A DNA stretch of 46,000 bases from Bacillota bacterium (GCA_023391835.1 JAEWAE010000004.1:1-46000), one strand, 5' to 3'; counted from the first letter of the stretch, positions 24,223 to 36,925 are shown. The notes: generated from the sequence alone by a model not told the origin. Translations and numbers: made by a program.

Positions 24223-25506
24223 ATGGCGGAAGAAGCATCGTTGCTCATACGGGGCGCACGGGTCGTCGACCCCGGCACGGGGCTGGATACGGCGGCCGAT
24301 ATCCGGGTGACACAGGGCCACATCGCGTCGGTGGAGCCGCGCCTTTCCCCCCGGCCGGGGGAGCGTCTTATCGAAGCGGGTGGGCTGTGCGCCGCGCCGG
24401 GGCTTATCGATATGCACGTCCACCTGCGGGACCCGGGCCAGACGGAAAAAGAAGACATCCTTACCGGCTGCGCGGCCGCAGCGGCGGGCGGCGTCACGTC
24501 GCTGGCCGCCATGCCCAACCTGCACCCCGTGGCTGACTGCGTCGAAGTGCTCGCCTATGAGCGGCAGAGGGCGGCGGGCACCGGCGTGCGGCTCTATCCC
24601 ATCGCCGCCGTGACGGTGGGGCAGCAGGGCGAAGCCCTGACGGATTTCGAAGCCCTCGCGCGGGCCGGCGCTGCGGCCTTTTCCGACGACGGGCACCCGG
24701 TGCGGGATGCCGCCACCATGGCCGAGGCCATGCGCCGGGCCGCCGGGCTGGGGCTGCCGGTGATTTCCCACTGCGAAGACCCTTCGCTGGGCGGCGGGCT
24801 GGTCAACGAGGGTGCGGTTTCCCGGGCGCTGGGGGTCAAAGGCATGCCTGCCGCGGCGGAGGAAGTGCAGGTGGCGCGCGAAGCGGCTCTGGCCGCCTCC
24901 CTGGGGGTGCCGGTGCATATCGCCCATGTGAGCACCGCCGGCTCGGTGGCAATCGTGCGGGATTTCCGCCGCCGCGGGGTGAAGATCACCTGTGAGACCT
25001 GCCCCCATTATTTCAGCCTCGACGAGTCGCGGGCGCTTTCGCGGGATGCGGATTACCGCATGAATCCCCCGCTGCGCACGCCGGCGGATGTGACGGCCAT
25101 TGCGCAGGGCCTGCGGGAGGGCACCATCGGCGCCATCGTCACCGACCACGCCCCCCACACTCCGGCGCAAAAAGCCGACTTCCTCACCGCCCCCAACGGC
25201 GTGGTAGGGCTGGAAACCTCGCTGGCGGCGGGCATCACCTGGCTGGTGAAACCCGGCATTCTGACATTATTCCAGCTTGTACAAACAATGTCGACAAATC
25301 CCGCGCGGATTCTCGGTATCGACGCCGGTACGCTGCGGCCCGGAGCCCCGGGGGACATCGTGCTCTTCGACCTGGCGGAAAGCTGGGTCGTGGAGCCGGA
25401 ACGCTTCCGCTCCAAGGCCCGCAACACTCCCTATAAGGGCATGACTCTCACCGGCCGGGTCAAAGCCACCATCTGTGCGGGAAAAGTCGTTTTTATGGAT
25501 AATTGA
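24223..25506 (+). CDS. pyrC: Dihydroorotase
   Basis: Closes carbamoyl aspartate to dihydroorotate, the third step of UMP synthesis. The 427-residue enzyme is of the class I amidohydrolase type. Zinc ligands are in DMHVHLRDPG (63-72), and SDDGHPV, ISHCED, IAHVSTAGS, TCETCPHYF and the catalytic Asp in VTDHAPHTP follow in family order. The C-terminal FRSKARNTPYKGMTLTGRV is typical. It starts 30 bases after pyrR with GGAAAGGG as Shine-Dalgarno. Confidence 0.95.
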   Translation: MAEEASLLIRGARVVDPGTGLDTAADIRVTQGHIASVEPRLSPRPGERLIEAGGLCAAPGLIDMHVHLRDPGQTEKEDILTGCAAAAAGGVTSLAAMPNLHPVADCVEVLAYERQRAAGTGVRLYPIAAVTVGQQGEALTDFEALARAGAAAFSDDGHPVRDAATMAEAMRRAAGLGLPVISHCEDPSLGGGLVNEGAVSRALGVKGMPAAAEEVQVAREAALAASLGVPVHIAHVSTAGSVAIVRDFRRRGVKITCETCPHYFSLDESRALSRDADYRMNPPLRTPADVTAIAQGLREGTIGAIVTDHAPHTPAQKADFLTAPNGVVGLETSLAAGITWLVKPGILTLFQLVQTMSTNPARILGIDAGTLRPGAPGDIVLFDLAESWVVEPERFRSKARNTPYKGMTLTGRVKATICAGKVVFMDN

Positions 25507-25568
25507 CCGAAATTATACGATATGGAAATTTTCGCCCGATTCCGGGCGGGCCGAAAGGGGAAAGCACC

Positions 25569-26498
25569 GTGCCGTTCGACAGACTGGCGGAAGCAATCCG
25601 CCGCAAGCAGAATCCCACCGTGGTGGGGCTCGACCCCAACCTTCAGAAGATTCCGGACTGTATAAAATCGACTAGTTTTGACAAAATCGCCGACCCACTC
25701 GCAGCGGCGGCCGACGCGGTGGGGCGCTTTAACCGGGGCATCCTCGACGCGGTGGCGGATATCGTCCCGGCGGTCAAGCCTCAATGCGCCTATTATGAGG
25801 CGCTGGGCTGGCCGGGGGTGAGGGCACTGGCCGAAACCATCGCCTACGCCCGTGAAAAGGGGCTTTTCGTCATCACCGACGGCAAACGGAACGACATCGG
25901 CGCCACGATGGAGGCCTACGCGGCCGCCCATCTGGGCCGCACAGAAATCGGCGGCCGGCCTGCGGAGCCTTTCGGAGCGGATGCGCTGACGGTCAACGGG
26001 TATCTGGGCACCGACGGCATCGCGCCGCTGCTGCCCATATGCCGCGAGCTCGACAAGGGCATTTTCGTGCTGGTGCGCACGTCCAATCCTTCCGCCGGTG
26101 AGGTGCAGGATCAGCTGATCGACGGCGAGCCGCTTTATGAGCGGATGGGCCGGCTGTGCGAGCAATGGTCGCAGCAGGCGGCCGGCGCCCCGGTGAGCGG
26201 CTACGGCTGCGTGGGCGCCGTGGTGGGCGCCACCTGGCCCCGGCAGCTGAGCGAGCTGCGACGAAAACTGCCGCATACCTTTTTCCTGGTGCCGGGCTAC
26301 GGCGCCCAGGGGGCGGGGGCCGCGGATATTGCCGGCGCGTTCGACGCGCAGGGCGGCGGCGCGGTGGTCAATTCCTCCCGGGCCATCCTGTACGCCTGGC
26401 AGAAAGAGGGCGGTGACGGCCGGAATTTCGCCGGGGCGGCCCGCCGGGCGGCCCTGCGGATGAAAGAGGAAATCGGCCGGGTCTGGCCGCACGGGTGA
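25569..26498 (+). CDS. pyrF: Orotidine 5'-phosphate decarboxylase, subfamily 2
   Basis: Decarboxylates OMP to UMP, the last step of the pathway. The 309-residue protein is the longer type 2 form. Conserved parts are NPTVVGLDPN near the start, VKPQCAYYEALG, the catalytic DGKRNDIG, LTVNGYLGTDGI, and VPGYGAQGAG near the C-terminus. I chose the GTG at 25569 because the protein then begins PFDRLAEAIRRKQNP, as in relatives, and AGGGGA lies 7 bases upstream. A TTG at 25503 overlaps the pyrC stop and would add 22 unconserved residues. Confidence 0.93.
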   Translation: MPFDRLAEAIRRKQNPTVVGLDPNLQKIPDCIKSTSFDKIADPLAAAADAVGRFNRGILDAVADIVPAVKPQCAYYEALGWPGVRALAETIAYAREKGLFVITDGKRNDIGATMEAYAAAHLGRTEIGGRPAEPFGADALTVNGYLGTDGIAPLLPICRELDKGIFVLVRTSNPSAGEVQDQLIDGEPLYERMGRLCEQWSQQAAGAPVSGYGCVGAVVGATWPRQLSELRRKLPHTFFLVPGYGAQGAGAADIAGAFDAQGGGAVVNSSRAILYAWQKEGGDGRNFAGAARRAALRMKEEIGRVWPHG

Positions 26499-26549
26499 GA
26501 GGCTTGCGCCGCATCCGTTTGATCGATAAGAAAGGCTTGGGGGTTTTCG

Positions 26550-27642
26550 ATGAGCAAGGCATATTTGCTGCTGGCCGACGGGACGGTTTTTGAGGGCACC
26601 GGGATCGGGACATCCGGCACGACCATCGGCGAGATTGTGTTCAACACCGGCATGACCGGCTATGAGGAGGTGCTGACCGATCCCTCCTATTACGGCCAGA
26701 TCGTCACGCAGACCTACCCGCTGGTGGGCAATTACGGCGTCAACGGGGAGGACCCGGAGTCGGGCCGCTCATGGGTCAGGGGCTATATCGTGCGGGAAGA
26801 ATGCGATTCCCCCAGCAATTTCCGCTGCGAGGGCACGCTGGACGGTTTCCTCAAAGAGCAGCATGTGGTGGGCCTGTGCGGCATCGACACCCGCCGGCTG
26901 ACCCGCATCATCCGGGAAGAGGGCGTGATGAACGGCGCCATCACCAGCGACCTTTCCCAAAAGGATGCGCTGCTTGCGAAAATCCGCGCCTATGCCATCA
27001 CCGGCGCGGTGGAAGCCGTGACGGTGCCCAAAGCCGAGACCTACCCCGGTGAGCCCGGCGGCATGAGAGTTGCGCTGCTCGATTACGGCTATAAGCACAA
27101 CATCCTGCGCAGCCTCAAAAAGCGCGGCTGCACGGTGACGGTGTACCCCGCCCTGACAAAGCCCGAAGAAATCCTTGCCGCCGGCCCCGACGGCATCATG
27201 CTCACAAACGGCCCCGGCGACCCGGCCGACTGCGTGGGCGAGATCACGAACCTGCGCACGCTTTTCCAAAGCGGGGTGCCGATATTCGGCATCTGCCTGG
27301 GCCACCAGCTTATGGCTCTTTCCCAGGGGGCCAAAACCGCCAAGCTCAAATACGGCCACCGGGGCGCCAACCACCCGGTGCGCGACGTGGCAAAGGGCCG
27401 CACCTATATCACCAGCCAGAATCATGGCTACGCCGTGCTGGGCGACACGCTCGACCCGGCGGTGGGCGCCGTCAGCCACGTCAACTTCAACGACGGCACC
27501 GTCGAGGGCATCCGCTACAAGAGCCGGCCGGTGTTTACGGTGCAGTTCCATCCGGAGGCCTCGCCCGGCCCTCACGACTGCGCCTATCTGTTCGATGAAT
27601 TTATGCAGCTCATGAAAGAAACGAAAGCGGGAGGCCACACAC

Positions 27643-27650
<8 letters not shown>
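26550..27650 (+). CDS. carA: Carbamoyl-phosphate synthase small (glutaminase) subunit
   Basis: Hydrolyses glutamine and channels ammonia to CarB, for both UMP and arginine synthesis. The 366-residue protein starts KAYLLLADGTVFEGTGIG. The class I glutaminase domain contains LTNGPGDPADC, the nucleophile in GICLGHQLMALS, and the His/Glu pair in VQFHPEASPGPHD. N-terminal FNTGMTGYEEVLTDPSYYGQ is a CarA signature. It overlaps carB by 8 bases. Presence inside a PyrR-controlled operon suggests a pyrimidine-regulated enzyme. Confidence 0.96.
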
Positions 27651-30822
<3,172 letters not shown>

Positions 30823-30837
<15 letters not shown>

Positions 30838-30919
30838 AGATATGCTATAATAGAAGAACATGGTCCGGACGCTCCGCGTCCGGATGACGGGAGGGGCGGT
30901 GAAAATCGCCCCTCCCGTC
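30823..30919 (+). promoter_or_regulatory. Internal promoter and two tandem hairpins before pyrK
   Basis: ATTACA (30823-30828, inside the carB end) and TATAAT (30846-30851) are 17 bases apart. The leader then holds an 8-bp hairpin (30864-30871 with 30877-30884) and a 13-bp perfect hairpin (30886-30898 with 30907-30919). No T run follows either, so they are not simple terminators. They could control or protect a separate pyrK-pyrD transcript. Confidence 0.55.
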
Positions 30920-30955
30920 GAGCCGGGGCTGGAAAGAGACGGACGGAAAAGGGGA

Positions 30956-31732
30956 ATGGACTTGACCATCGCGGCGACGCCGTGCCGTGTGGCGGAAAAA
31001 CGCACGCTGGCACGGGGAATATACGATATGTGGGTATGCTGCCCGGCGGCGGCCGAGGCAAAGCCCGGGCAGTTCGTCGGGGTGCTCTGCGGCGGCTTCG
31101 AGCTGCGCCGCCCCATCAGCATCTGTGAAATCGACGCCGCGCGGGGCATGCTGCGGCTGGTTTTTCAGGTGCGGGGGCAGGGCACCCGATGGCTCAGCGC
31201 CGTGCGCGAGGGCGAGTGCGTCGATATCCTGGCCCCGCTGGGCAACGGCTTTATCCCCGCGAAGCCCGGGCAGCGGGCTGTCTTTGTGGGCGGGGGCATC
31301 GGTGTGCCGCCGCTGCTGGAGGCGGCTAAGCCCTATGGGGCAAACGCCGACGCCATCCTCGGGTTCCGCACCGCTTCGCTTGCGATCCTGGGCGACGATT
31401 TTTCAAAAATCTGCCGCACCGTCACCCTCGTCACCGAGGACGGCACGGGCGGCGAACGGGGTCTGGTGACCGCACCGCTGAGCCGCCGGCTGGACGAGGC
31501 CCCCTGCGATGCCGTCTATGCCTGTGGCCCGCGGCCGATGCTCGCCGAGGTGGCCGCCGAGGCCGCGCAGCGCCGCATTGCCTGCTTTGTGTCGATGGAA
31601 GCGCGCATGGCCTGCGGCATGGGGGCGTGCCTTTCCTGTGCCGTGCCGGCCAAGGCACCGGGCGGCGGGCAGCAGATGCTGCAGGTGTGCAAGCACGGGC
31701 CGGTTTTCGATGCGGCCAAACTCATCTGGTAA
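30956..31732 (+). CDS. pyrK: Dihydroorotate dehydrogenase electron-transfer subunit
   Basis: The FAD and [2Fe-2S] subunit that links PyrD of class 1B to NAD. The 258-residue protein has the FAD-binding RRPISIC (near 50), the nucleotide segment VFVGGGIGVPPLLEAAK, CGPRPMLAEVA, and the cluster motif MACGMGACLSCAVP with a final Cys in QVCKHGPVF. Two starts are possible: the ATG at 30956, whose AAAAGGGG nearly touches it, or a TTG at 30962 with ideal 7-base spacing; the difference is two residues. It follows a possible internal promoter and two hairpins. Confidence 0.93.
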   Translation: MDLTIAATPCRVAEKRTLARGIYDMWVCCPAAAEAKPGQFVGVLCGGFELRRPISICEIDAARGMLRLVFQVRGQGTRWLSAVREGECVDILAPLGNGFIPAKPGQRAVFVGGGIGVPPLLEAAKPYGANADAILGFRTASLAILGDDFSKICRTVTLVTEDGTGGERGLVTAPLSRRLDEAPCDAVYACGPRPMLAEVAAEAAQRRIACFVSMEARMACGMGACLSCAVPAKAPGGGQQMLQVCKHGPVFDAAKLIW

Positions 31733-31745
31733 GGGGCGGAACACG

Positions 31746-32708
31746 ATGGAAGACATACAGAGCCGGCCGGCCGGCGTGCGGGAGCCTTCGCTTGCCGTCA
31801 CCGTCGCGGGCGTGACATTTAAAAACCCGGTGATCGCCGCCTCCGGCACATTCGGCTACGGGCGGGAATACGCGAAGGTTTTCCCACTTTCGGAACTCGG
31901 CGGCATTTCCCTCAAAGGCATGACGCTGGAACCGCGGCAGGGGAACCCTTCCCCCCGCGTGGCAGAAACCCCTTCGGGCATGCTCAACTGTATCGGGCTG
32001 CAAAACCCCGGCGTCGAGTATTTCATCCGCTATGAGCTGCCGTTTCTCAAAAAGCAGGGCACACGGCTGATATGCAACATTGCGGGCAGCACGCCGGCGG
32101 ATTACTGTGCGCTGGCCGAGCGCCTGAGCGAGACGGATGTGGACATGCTCGAGCTCAACATTTCCTGCCCCAATGTCAAAGAGGGTGGTCTTCAGTTCGG
32201 TGCGAGCTGCCGCAGTGTGGAGGATATCACCGCCCAGGTGCGGCGGCACTGCCGCAAGCCGCTGATGGTGAAGCTGTCACCCAACGTCACCGACATCGGC
32301 GAGATCGCCGCGGCGGCGGAGGCGGCGGGGGCCGACGCCCTGAGCCTGATCAATACGCTGCTGGGCATGCGCATCGACATCCGCACCCGACGGCCGATGC
32401 TGTCGAATAGTGTGGGCGGGCTGTCGGGGCCGGCGGTGTTCCCGGTGGCACTGCGCTGCGTGTGGCAGGCCGCGCAGCGGGTCAAGATCCCGGTGATGGG
32501 CTTGGGCGGCGTCGCCACCTGGCAGGACGCCGTGGAAATGCTGCTCGCCGGTGCCCGGGCGGTGCAGGTGGGCACGGCCACTTTCCGCGACCCCTACGCC
32601 ATGCGCAAAATCCGCGACGGTCTGCGGGACTATCTCACCGAACAGAAAATATCCGACATAAGCGGGCTTTGCGGCGGCGTCCGTCCTTTCGGGGAGGGTC
32701 GGCGGTGA
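31746..32708 (+). CDS. pyrD: Dihydroorotate dehydrogenase, class 1B catalytic subunit
   Basis: Oxidises dihydroorotate to orotate on FMN and passes electrons to PyrK and NAD. The 320-residue protein has VTFKNPVIAASGTFGYGREY near the start. The class 1 catalytic Cys is in LNISCPNVKEGG, and LINTLLGMRID, VGGLSGPAVFPVALR, GLGGVATWQDAVEMLLAGA and VQVGTATF form the flavin site. Pairing with PyrK identifies the 1B type. It starts 13 bases after pyrK and ends the pyr genes; pyrB and pyrE are not adjacent. Confidence 0.95.
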   Translation: MEDIQSRPAGVREPSLAVTVAGVTFKNPVIAASGTFGYGREYAKVFPLSELGGISLKGMTLEPRQGNPSPRVAETPSGMLNCIGLQNPGVEYFIRYELPFLKKQGTRLICNIAGSTPADYCALAERLSETDVDMLELNISCPNVKEGGLQFGASCRSVEDITAQVRRHCRKPLMVKLSPNVTDIGEIAAAAEAAGADALSLINTLLGMRIDIRTRRPMLSNSVGGLSGPAVFPVALRCVWQAAQRVKIPVMGLGGVATWQDAVEMLLAGARAVQVGTATFRDPYAMRKIRDGLRDYLTEQKISDISGLCGGVRPFGEGRR

Positions 32709-32736
32709 GCCGAGGGCCGGGGAGGCAATTTGCACC

Positions 32737-33435
32737 ATGACACGCATTTATCTGATTCGCCACGCGGAAGCGGAGGGCAACACCCGCCGACTCTTCCAGG
32801 GCCATTACGACGGCGCGGTGAGTGAAAACGGCCGTCTCCAACTGGAAAAGCTGCGGCAGCGGTGCCGGGAGTACCCCTTTGCCGCCATCTATTCCAGCCC
32901 CCTGAAACGGGCGATGGAGACCGCCCGCGCCGCCCGCGGTGAGCGGAAACTGCCCATCGAGACCGACGAGCGGCTGATGGAAATTTGCGGCGGCCGGTGG
33001 GAGGGCAAGCCGTGGGGCGAGATCCCGCAGCTTTACCCCGAGGAAAACCGCCTCTGGGAACATGAGCCGTGGAATTTCGAGCCTGAGGGCGGCGAGCCCA
33101 TGCGCTCGGTCTACGCCCGCATGCGGCAGGTCGTCACTGAGATCGCCCGCAAAAATCCGGGGCGGACGGTGTGCGTCGTATCCCACGGCTGCGCCATCCG
33201 CAATTTTCTTTGCTGGGCGCAGGGGTGGCCCATCGAGCGGCTGCCCGACGTGCCCTGGGTGGATAACACCGCCGTGAGCGTGATCGACTTCGACGACGCG
33301 CTCACACCCCATGTGTGTGTGCTGGGCGATAATTCCCATCTGTCGGGCGGGCTTTCCACCATCGAAAAACAGAGCTGGTGGAAAAAATCCGGCCCGACCC
33401 GGGATGAGAGCGCCCCGGCGGAGGGCGGTCGATGA
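32737..33435 (+). CDS. Histidine phosphatase (phosphoglycerate mutase-like)
   Basis: A 232-residue member of histidine phosphatase branch 1. The phospho-acceptor motif is RHAEAEGN near residue 8 (family LIRHGET). IYSSPLKRAMETA, MEICGGRWEGKPWGEI and the second catalytic His in VCVVSHGCAIRNFL are clear. The substrate cannot be told from sequence; relatives act on phosphoglycerate, alpha-ribazole phosphate, phosphoserine or housekeeping phosphates. It lies 28 bases after pyrD and overlaps ruvX by 4 bases, so it belongs to the next co-transcribed group. Confidence 0.85.
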   Translation: MTRIYLIRHAEAEGNTRRLFQGHYDGAVSENGRLQLEKLRQRCREYPFAAIYSSPLKRAMETARAARGERKLPIETDERLMEICGGRWEGKPWGEIPQLYPEENRLWEHEPWNFEPEGGEPMRSVYARMRQVVTEIARKNPGRTVCVVSHGCAIRNFLCWAQGWPIERLPDVPWVDNTAVSVIDFDDALTPHVCVLGDNSHLSGGLSTIEKQSWWKKSGPTRDESAPAEGGR

Positions 33436-33869
33436 AGATATTGGGCGTGGATTTCGGCGATGCCCGCACGGGGCTCGCCGTGTGCGACGCGGGTGAGCGG
33501 CTCGCGTCGCCGGTGGGCGTAATCCATGAGAAATCCACCGAGGGCTTCCTGAGCCGCGTGGCGGCGGAGGCCGCCCGGCTGGGGGTGGAGCGCATTGTGG
33601 TGGGCTACCCTAAGAACATGAATGGCACGGCGGGCCCGCGCGCCGAGAAATCCGAGCGGTTCGCCCGGGCTCTCGGCGAGCGCACCGGTGTCGACACCCG
33701 GCTGTGGGACGAGCGGTGTACCACCATGGCGGCGGCGGTCTATTTTAACGCCACCGACACCCGCGGCAAAAAGCGCAAGGCCGTCATCGACGCCGCGGCC
33801 GCCACCATCATCCTGCAGGATTATATCGATTACCGCCGGCATGGCGGCGAGGAGCCCGACAAGGGCTGA
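33432..33869 (+). CDS. ruvX: RuvX/YqgF-type pre-16S rRNA nuclease
   Basis: A 145-residue RNase H-like protein of the YqgF family, implicated in maturing the 5' end of 16S rRNA and once annotated as a Holliday junction resolvase. Acidic catalytic residues lie in GVDFGDARTGLAV (Asp7), in WDERCTT and in the C-terminal IDAAAATIILQDYI. VVGYPKNMNGTAGPRA is a family signature. It overlaps the phosphatase stop and precedes lepA by 55 bases, consistent with a translation-linked group. Confidence 0.92.
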   Translation: MKILGVDFGDARTGLAVCDAGERLASPVGVIHEKSTEGFLSRVAAEAARLGVERIVVGYPKNMNGTAGPRAEKSERFARALGERTGVDTRLWDERCTTMAAAVYFNATDTRGKKRKAVIDAAAATIILQDYIDYRRHGGEEPDKG

Positions 33870-33924
33870 GGAACCGTCCGGCCCGTATGAAAAACGCGGC
33901 TTCGGCCGCCGTGAGGTGACACAC

Positions 33925-35730
33925 TTGACCCAGAAGGATCGCATCCGCAATTTCTGCATCATCGCGCATATCGACCACGGCAAATCCACGCTGGCCGACC
34001 GCATGCTGGAACTGACCCGCGCCGTGCCCCAGCGGGAAATGGAAGACCAGCTGCTCGACAACATGGAACTCGAGCGCGAGCGCGGCATCACCATCAAGGC
34101 CCGGGCGGTCAAGCTCAACTATCTGGCCGACGACGGCAAGGAGTATGAGTTCAACCTTATCGACACCCCCGGCCACGTGGATTTCAACTATGAGGTGTCG
34201 CGGTCGCTGGCGGCCTGCGAAGGTGCGCTGCTGGTGGTGGACGCTTCTCAGGGCATCGAGGCCCAGACGCTCGCCAACACCTATCTGGCCGTCGATCATG
34301 GGCTGGAGGTGCTGCCGGTCATCAATAAGATCGACCTGCCCGCCGCCGACCCGGAGCGTGTGAAAAAGGAAATCGAGGATATTATCGGCATCCCGGCTCA
34401 GAATGCGCCGCTGATTTCCGCCAAAATGGGCACGAATATCCACGCGGTGCTCGAGGAAGTGGTGCAAGGCGTGCCCGCCCCCGTCGGCGACGAAAAGGCC
34501 CCCCTCAAGGCGCTGATATTCGATTCCTATTACGACAGCTACCGCGGCGCTATCGCCTATATCCGCATCGTCGACGGCTCGGTCGCGACGGGCGACCGCA
34601 TCCGCATGCTGGCTACCGGCGCCGAATTCGACGTGGTCGAGGTCGGTTATATGCGTGCCACCCGGCTGGAAGCGGCGGATGCCCTGACGGCCGGTGAGGT
34701 CGGCTATCTCACCGCCAGTATCAAAAACGTGGCGGATGTGCGCGTGGGCGACACCGTCACGCTGGCGGAGGGTGGTGCCTCCGAGCCGCTGCCCGGCTAC
34801 AAAAAGGTCAACCCCATGGTCTTTTCGGGCATCTACCCGGCCGACGGTTCCCGGTATGAGGACCTGCGCGACGCGCTGGCAAAGCTCCAGCTCAACGACG
34901 CCTCCCTTTCCTACGAGCCGGAAACGTCGGTGGCGCTGGGCTTCGGCTTCCGCTGCGGCTTTCTGGGCCTTCTGCATATGGAAGTGGTGCAGGAGCGATT
35001 GGAACGGGAATTCAACCTCGACCTCATCACCACGGCGCCCAGCGTGGTCTATCGCCTGACGCTGACAAATGGCAAGACGGTCTATATCGACAATCCCACC
35101 AATTACCCCGACGCGGAAACGATCGCCGTCGCCGAGGAACCCATCGTGGACGCCCATATCTTCACCCCCTCCGACTATGTGGGCAACATCATGCACCTGT
35201 GCCAGGAACGGCGGGGGGATTTCAAGGGTATGCAGTATCTCGACCCCACCCGGGTGGATATGCATTATGAGCTGCCTCTCAACGAAATTGTCTACGACTT
35301 TTTCGACGCGCTCAAATCCATCTCCCGCGGGTATGCTTCGTTCGATTATGAGCTCCACGGCTATGCACCCTCCAAGCTCGTGAAAATGGATATCCTGCTC
35401 AACGGCGAGGTCGTCGACGCGCTTTCCTTCATCGTCCACGCCGACAAATCCTATGCCCGCGCCCGGCGCATCGTCGAAAAGCTGCGGGATAACATCCCCC
35501 GCCAGCTTTTCGAAGTGCCCATCCAGGCGGCGGTGGGCGGGCGGATCATCGCCCGCGAGACCATCAAGGCCCTGCGCAAAGACGTGCTGGCCAAATGCTA
35601 CGGCGGTGATATTTCCCGCAAGAAAAAGCTGCTGGAAAAGCAGAAAGAGGGCAAAAAGAAGATGCGCCAGCTCGGCTCGGTGGAAGTGCCCCAGGAGGCG
35701 TTCATGGCCGTCCTCAAACTGGATGAATGA
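33925..35730 (+). CDS. lepA: Elongation factor 4 (LepA), ribosome back-translocase GTPase
   Basis: A full-length 601-residue LepA. The GTPase motifs are AHIDHGKST (G1), RGITIKA (G2), DTPGHVDF (G3), NKIDLPAAD (G4) and SAKMG (G5). FGFRCGFLGLLHMEVVQERL marks the EF-G-like domain, and the LepA-specific C-terminal domain contains HADKSYARARRIVEKLRDNI and KCYGGDISRKKKLLEKQK. The start is a TTG at 33925, giving TQKDRIRNFCIIAHIDHG as in relatives, with GAGGTGA 5 bases upstream. It overlaps hemW by 8 bases. The lepA-hemW-hrcA order is common in Firmicutes. Confidence 0.96.
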   Translation: MTQKDRIRNFCIIAHIDHGKSTLADRMLELTRAVPQREMEDQLLDNMELERERGITIKARAVKLNYLADDGKEYEFNLIDTPGHVDFNYEVSRSLAACEGALLVVDASQGIEAQTLANTYLAVDHGLEVLPVINKIDLPAADPERVKKEIEDIIGIPAQNAPLISAKMGTNIHAVLEEVVQGVPAPVGDEKAPLKALIFDSYYDSYRGAIAYIRIVDGSVATGDRIRMLATGAEFDVVEVGYMRATRLEAADALTAGEVGYLTASIKNVADVRVGDTVTLAEGGASEPLPGYKKVNPMVFSGIYPADGSRYEDLRDALAKLQLNDASLSYEPETSVALGFGFRCGFLGLLHMEVVQERLEREFNLDLITTAPSVVYRLTLTNGKTVYIDNPTNYPDAETIAVAEEPIVDAHIFTPSDYVGNIMHLCQERRGDFKGMQYLDPTRVDMHYELPLNEIVYDFFDALKSISRGYASFDYELHGYAPSKLVKMDILLNGEVVDALSFIVHADKSYARARRIVEKLRDNIPRQLFEVPIQAAVGGRIIARETIKALRKDVLAKCYGGDISRKKKLLEKQKEGKKKMRQLGSVEVPQEAFMAVLKLDE

Positions 35731-36883
35731 CGTCCGCACCGGGCTGCCCGGGCTTTATGTGCACGTGCCCTTCTGCGCGGGGGGCAAATGCCCCTACTGC
35801 GATTTTTACTCGGTGCCTCTTTCTCCGGCTCTGCGGGAAGAATACCTGACCGCCGTGGAACGGGAGCTTGACCGATGGAGCGTGCGGGCGCAGGGCGCCG
35901 TCTTCGACACAGTCTATTTCGGCGGCGGCACGCCCTCCCTGCTGGGCGACGGGCTGTGCCGGCTCTTCGGGCGCATCCGGCGGGATTTTGCCGTCGCCCC
36001 CGACGCCGAAATCACCCTCGAAGCGAACCCCACGCCTGTGGGCGGCGCCTCGCGGGCGAGCGCCTCGCAAGCGGGCGCGCCGCCGGCGGATTTCGCGGCG
36101 CTGCGGCAGGCCGGCTTCAACCGGCTGTCGCTGGGGCTGCAGTCGGGCGTGGCGCAGGAGCTGCAGGCCCTGGGCCGCCGCCACACACCGCAGGACGCCG
36201 CGGCCGCCGTCAAGGAGGCCCGGGCGGCAGGGTTTGACAATATCTCCCTCGACCTGATGCTGGCCGTGCCCGGCCAGACGGCGGATAGCCTGCGCCGGTC
36301 GGTGGATTTCACGGCCGGGCTGGAGCCGGCGCATATTTCCGCCTATCTGCTCAAAATCGAGCCGGGCACGGAGTTTTATCGCAAACGGGCGACGCTTTCG
36401 CTGCCCGACGGCGACGGGCAGGCCGATCTCTATGAGCTTGCCTGCCGGGAGCTTGAGACCCGGGGCTATCGTCAGTATGAAATTTCCAACTTTGCCCGCC
36501 CGGAAATGGAGTCCCGCCACAACCTCAAATATTGGAACTGCAACGACTATCTGGGCATCGGCCCGGCGGCTCATTCGCTGTGGCGCGGCCGCCGGTTTTA
36601 TTACCCCCGCAGCCTCGCAAAATTCATTCATTCCGGGCACACTGAGGATGAGGGGCCGGGCGGCGGCTGGGAAGAATACGCCATGCTGCGCCTGCGGCTG
36701 GCCGACGGGCTTTGCCGCGCCGCCCTGCGGGAACGTTTCGGGGTGGAGCTGGAACGGCTCGATCTGTCGCAGGTGCCGGAGTGGCGGCGCGCAGGGCTGG
36801 TGACGTATGACGGCGAACGGCTGGCGCTGACGCGCAAAGGCTTCCTCGTGAGCAACCCGCTTTTGGCCCGGCTGCTGCCATAA
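35723..36883 (+). CDS. hemW: HemW-like radical SAM protein with a CX4CX2C cluster motif
   Basis: A 386-residue protein of the HemW/HemN-like family, thought to bind heme and deliver it to target proteins (older name: oxygen-independent coproporphyrinogen oxidase). Family segments TVYFGGGTPSLL, ITLEANP, RLSLGLQSG, ISLDLMLAVPGQT, YEISNFARP and LGIGPAAHS are present. The radical SAM motif is normally CX3CX2C, but here Cys18, Cys23 and Cys26 lie in PFCAGGKCPYCDFYS, one residue longer. A short Ala/Ser-rich insertion with a tandem 15-base repeat lies near residues 108-118. The ATG overlaps the lepA end. Confidence 0.9.
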   Translation: MNDVRTGLPGLYVHVPFCAGGKCPYCDFYSVPLSPALREEYLTAVERELDRWSVRAQGAVFDTVYFGGGTPSLLGDGLCRLFGRIRRDFAVAPDAEITLEANPTPVGGASRASASQAGAPPADFAALRQAGFNRLSLGLQSGVAQELQALGRRHTPQDAAAAVKEARAAGFDNISLDLMLAVPGQTADSLRRSVDFTAGLEPAHISAYLLKIEPGTEFYRKRATLSLPDGDGQADLYELACRELETRGYRQYEISNFARPEMESRHNLKYWNCNDYLGIGPAAHSLWRGRRFYYPRSLAKFIHSGHTEDEGPGGGWEEYAMLRLRLADGLCRAALRERFGVELERLDLSQVPEWRRAGLVTYDGERLALTRKGFLVSNPLLARLLP

Positions 36884-36925
36884 ATGTCCGGTTTGTAAAT
36901 ATTTTTCGGAAAAACGGCCGGACTA

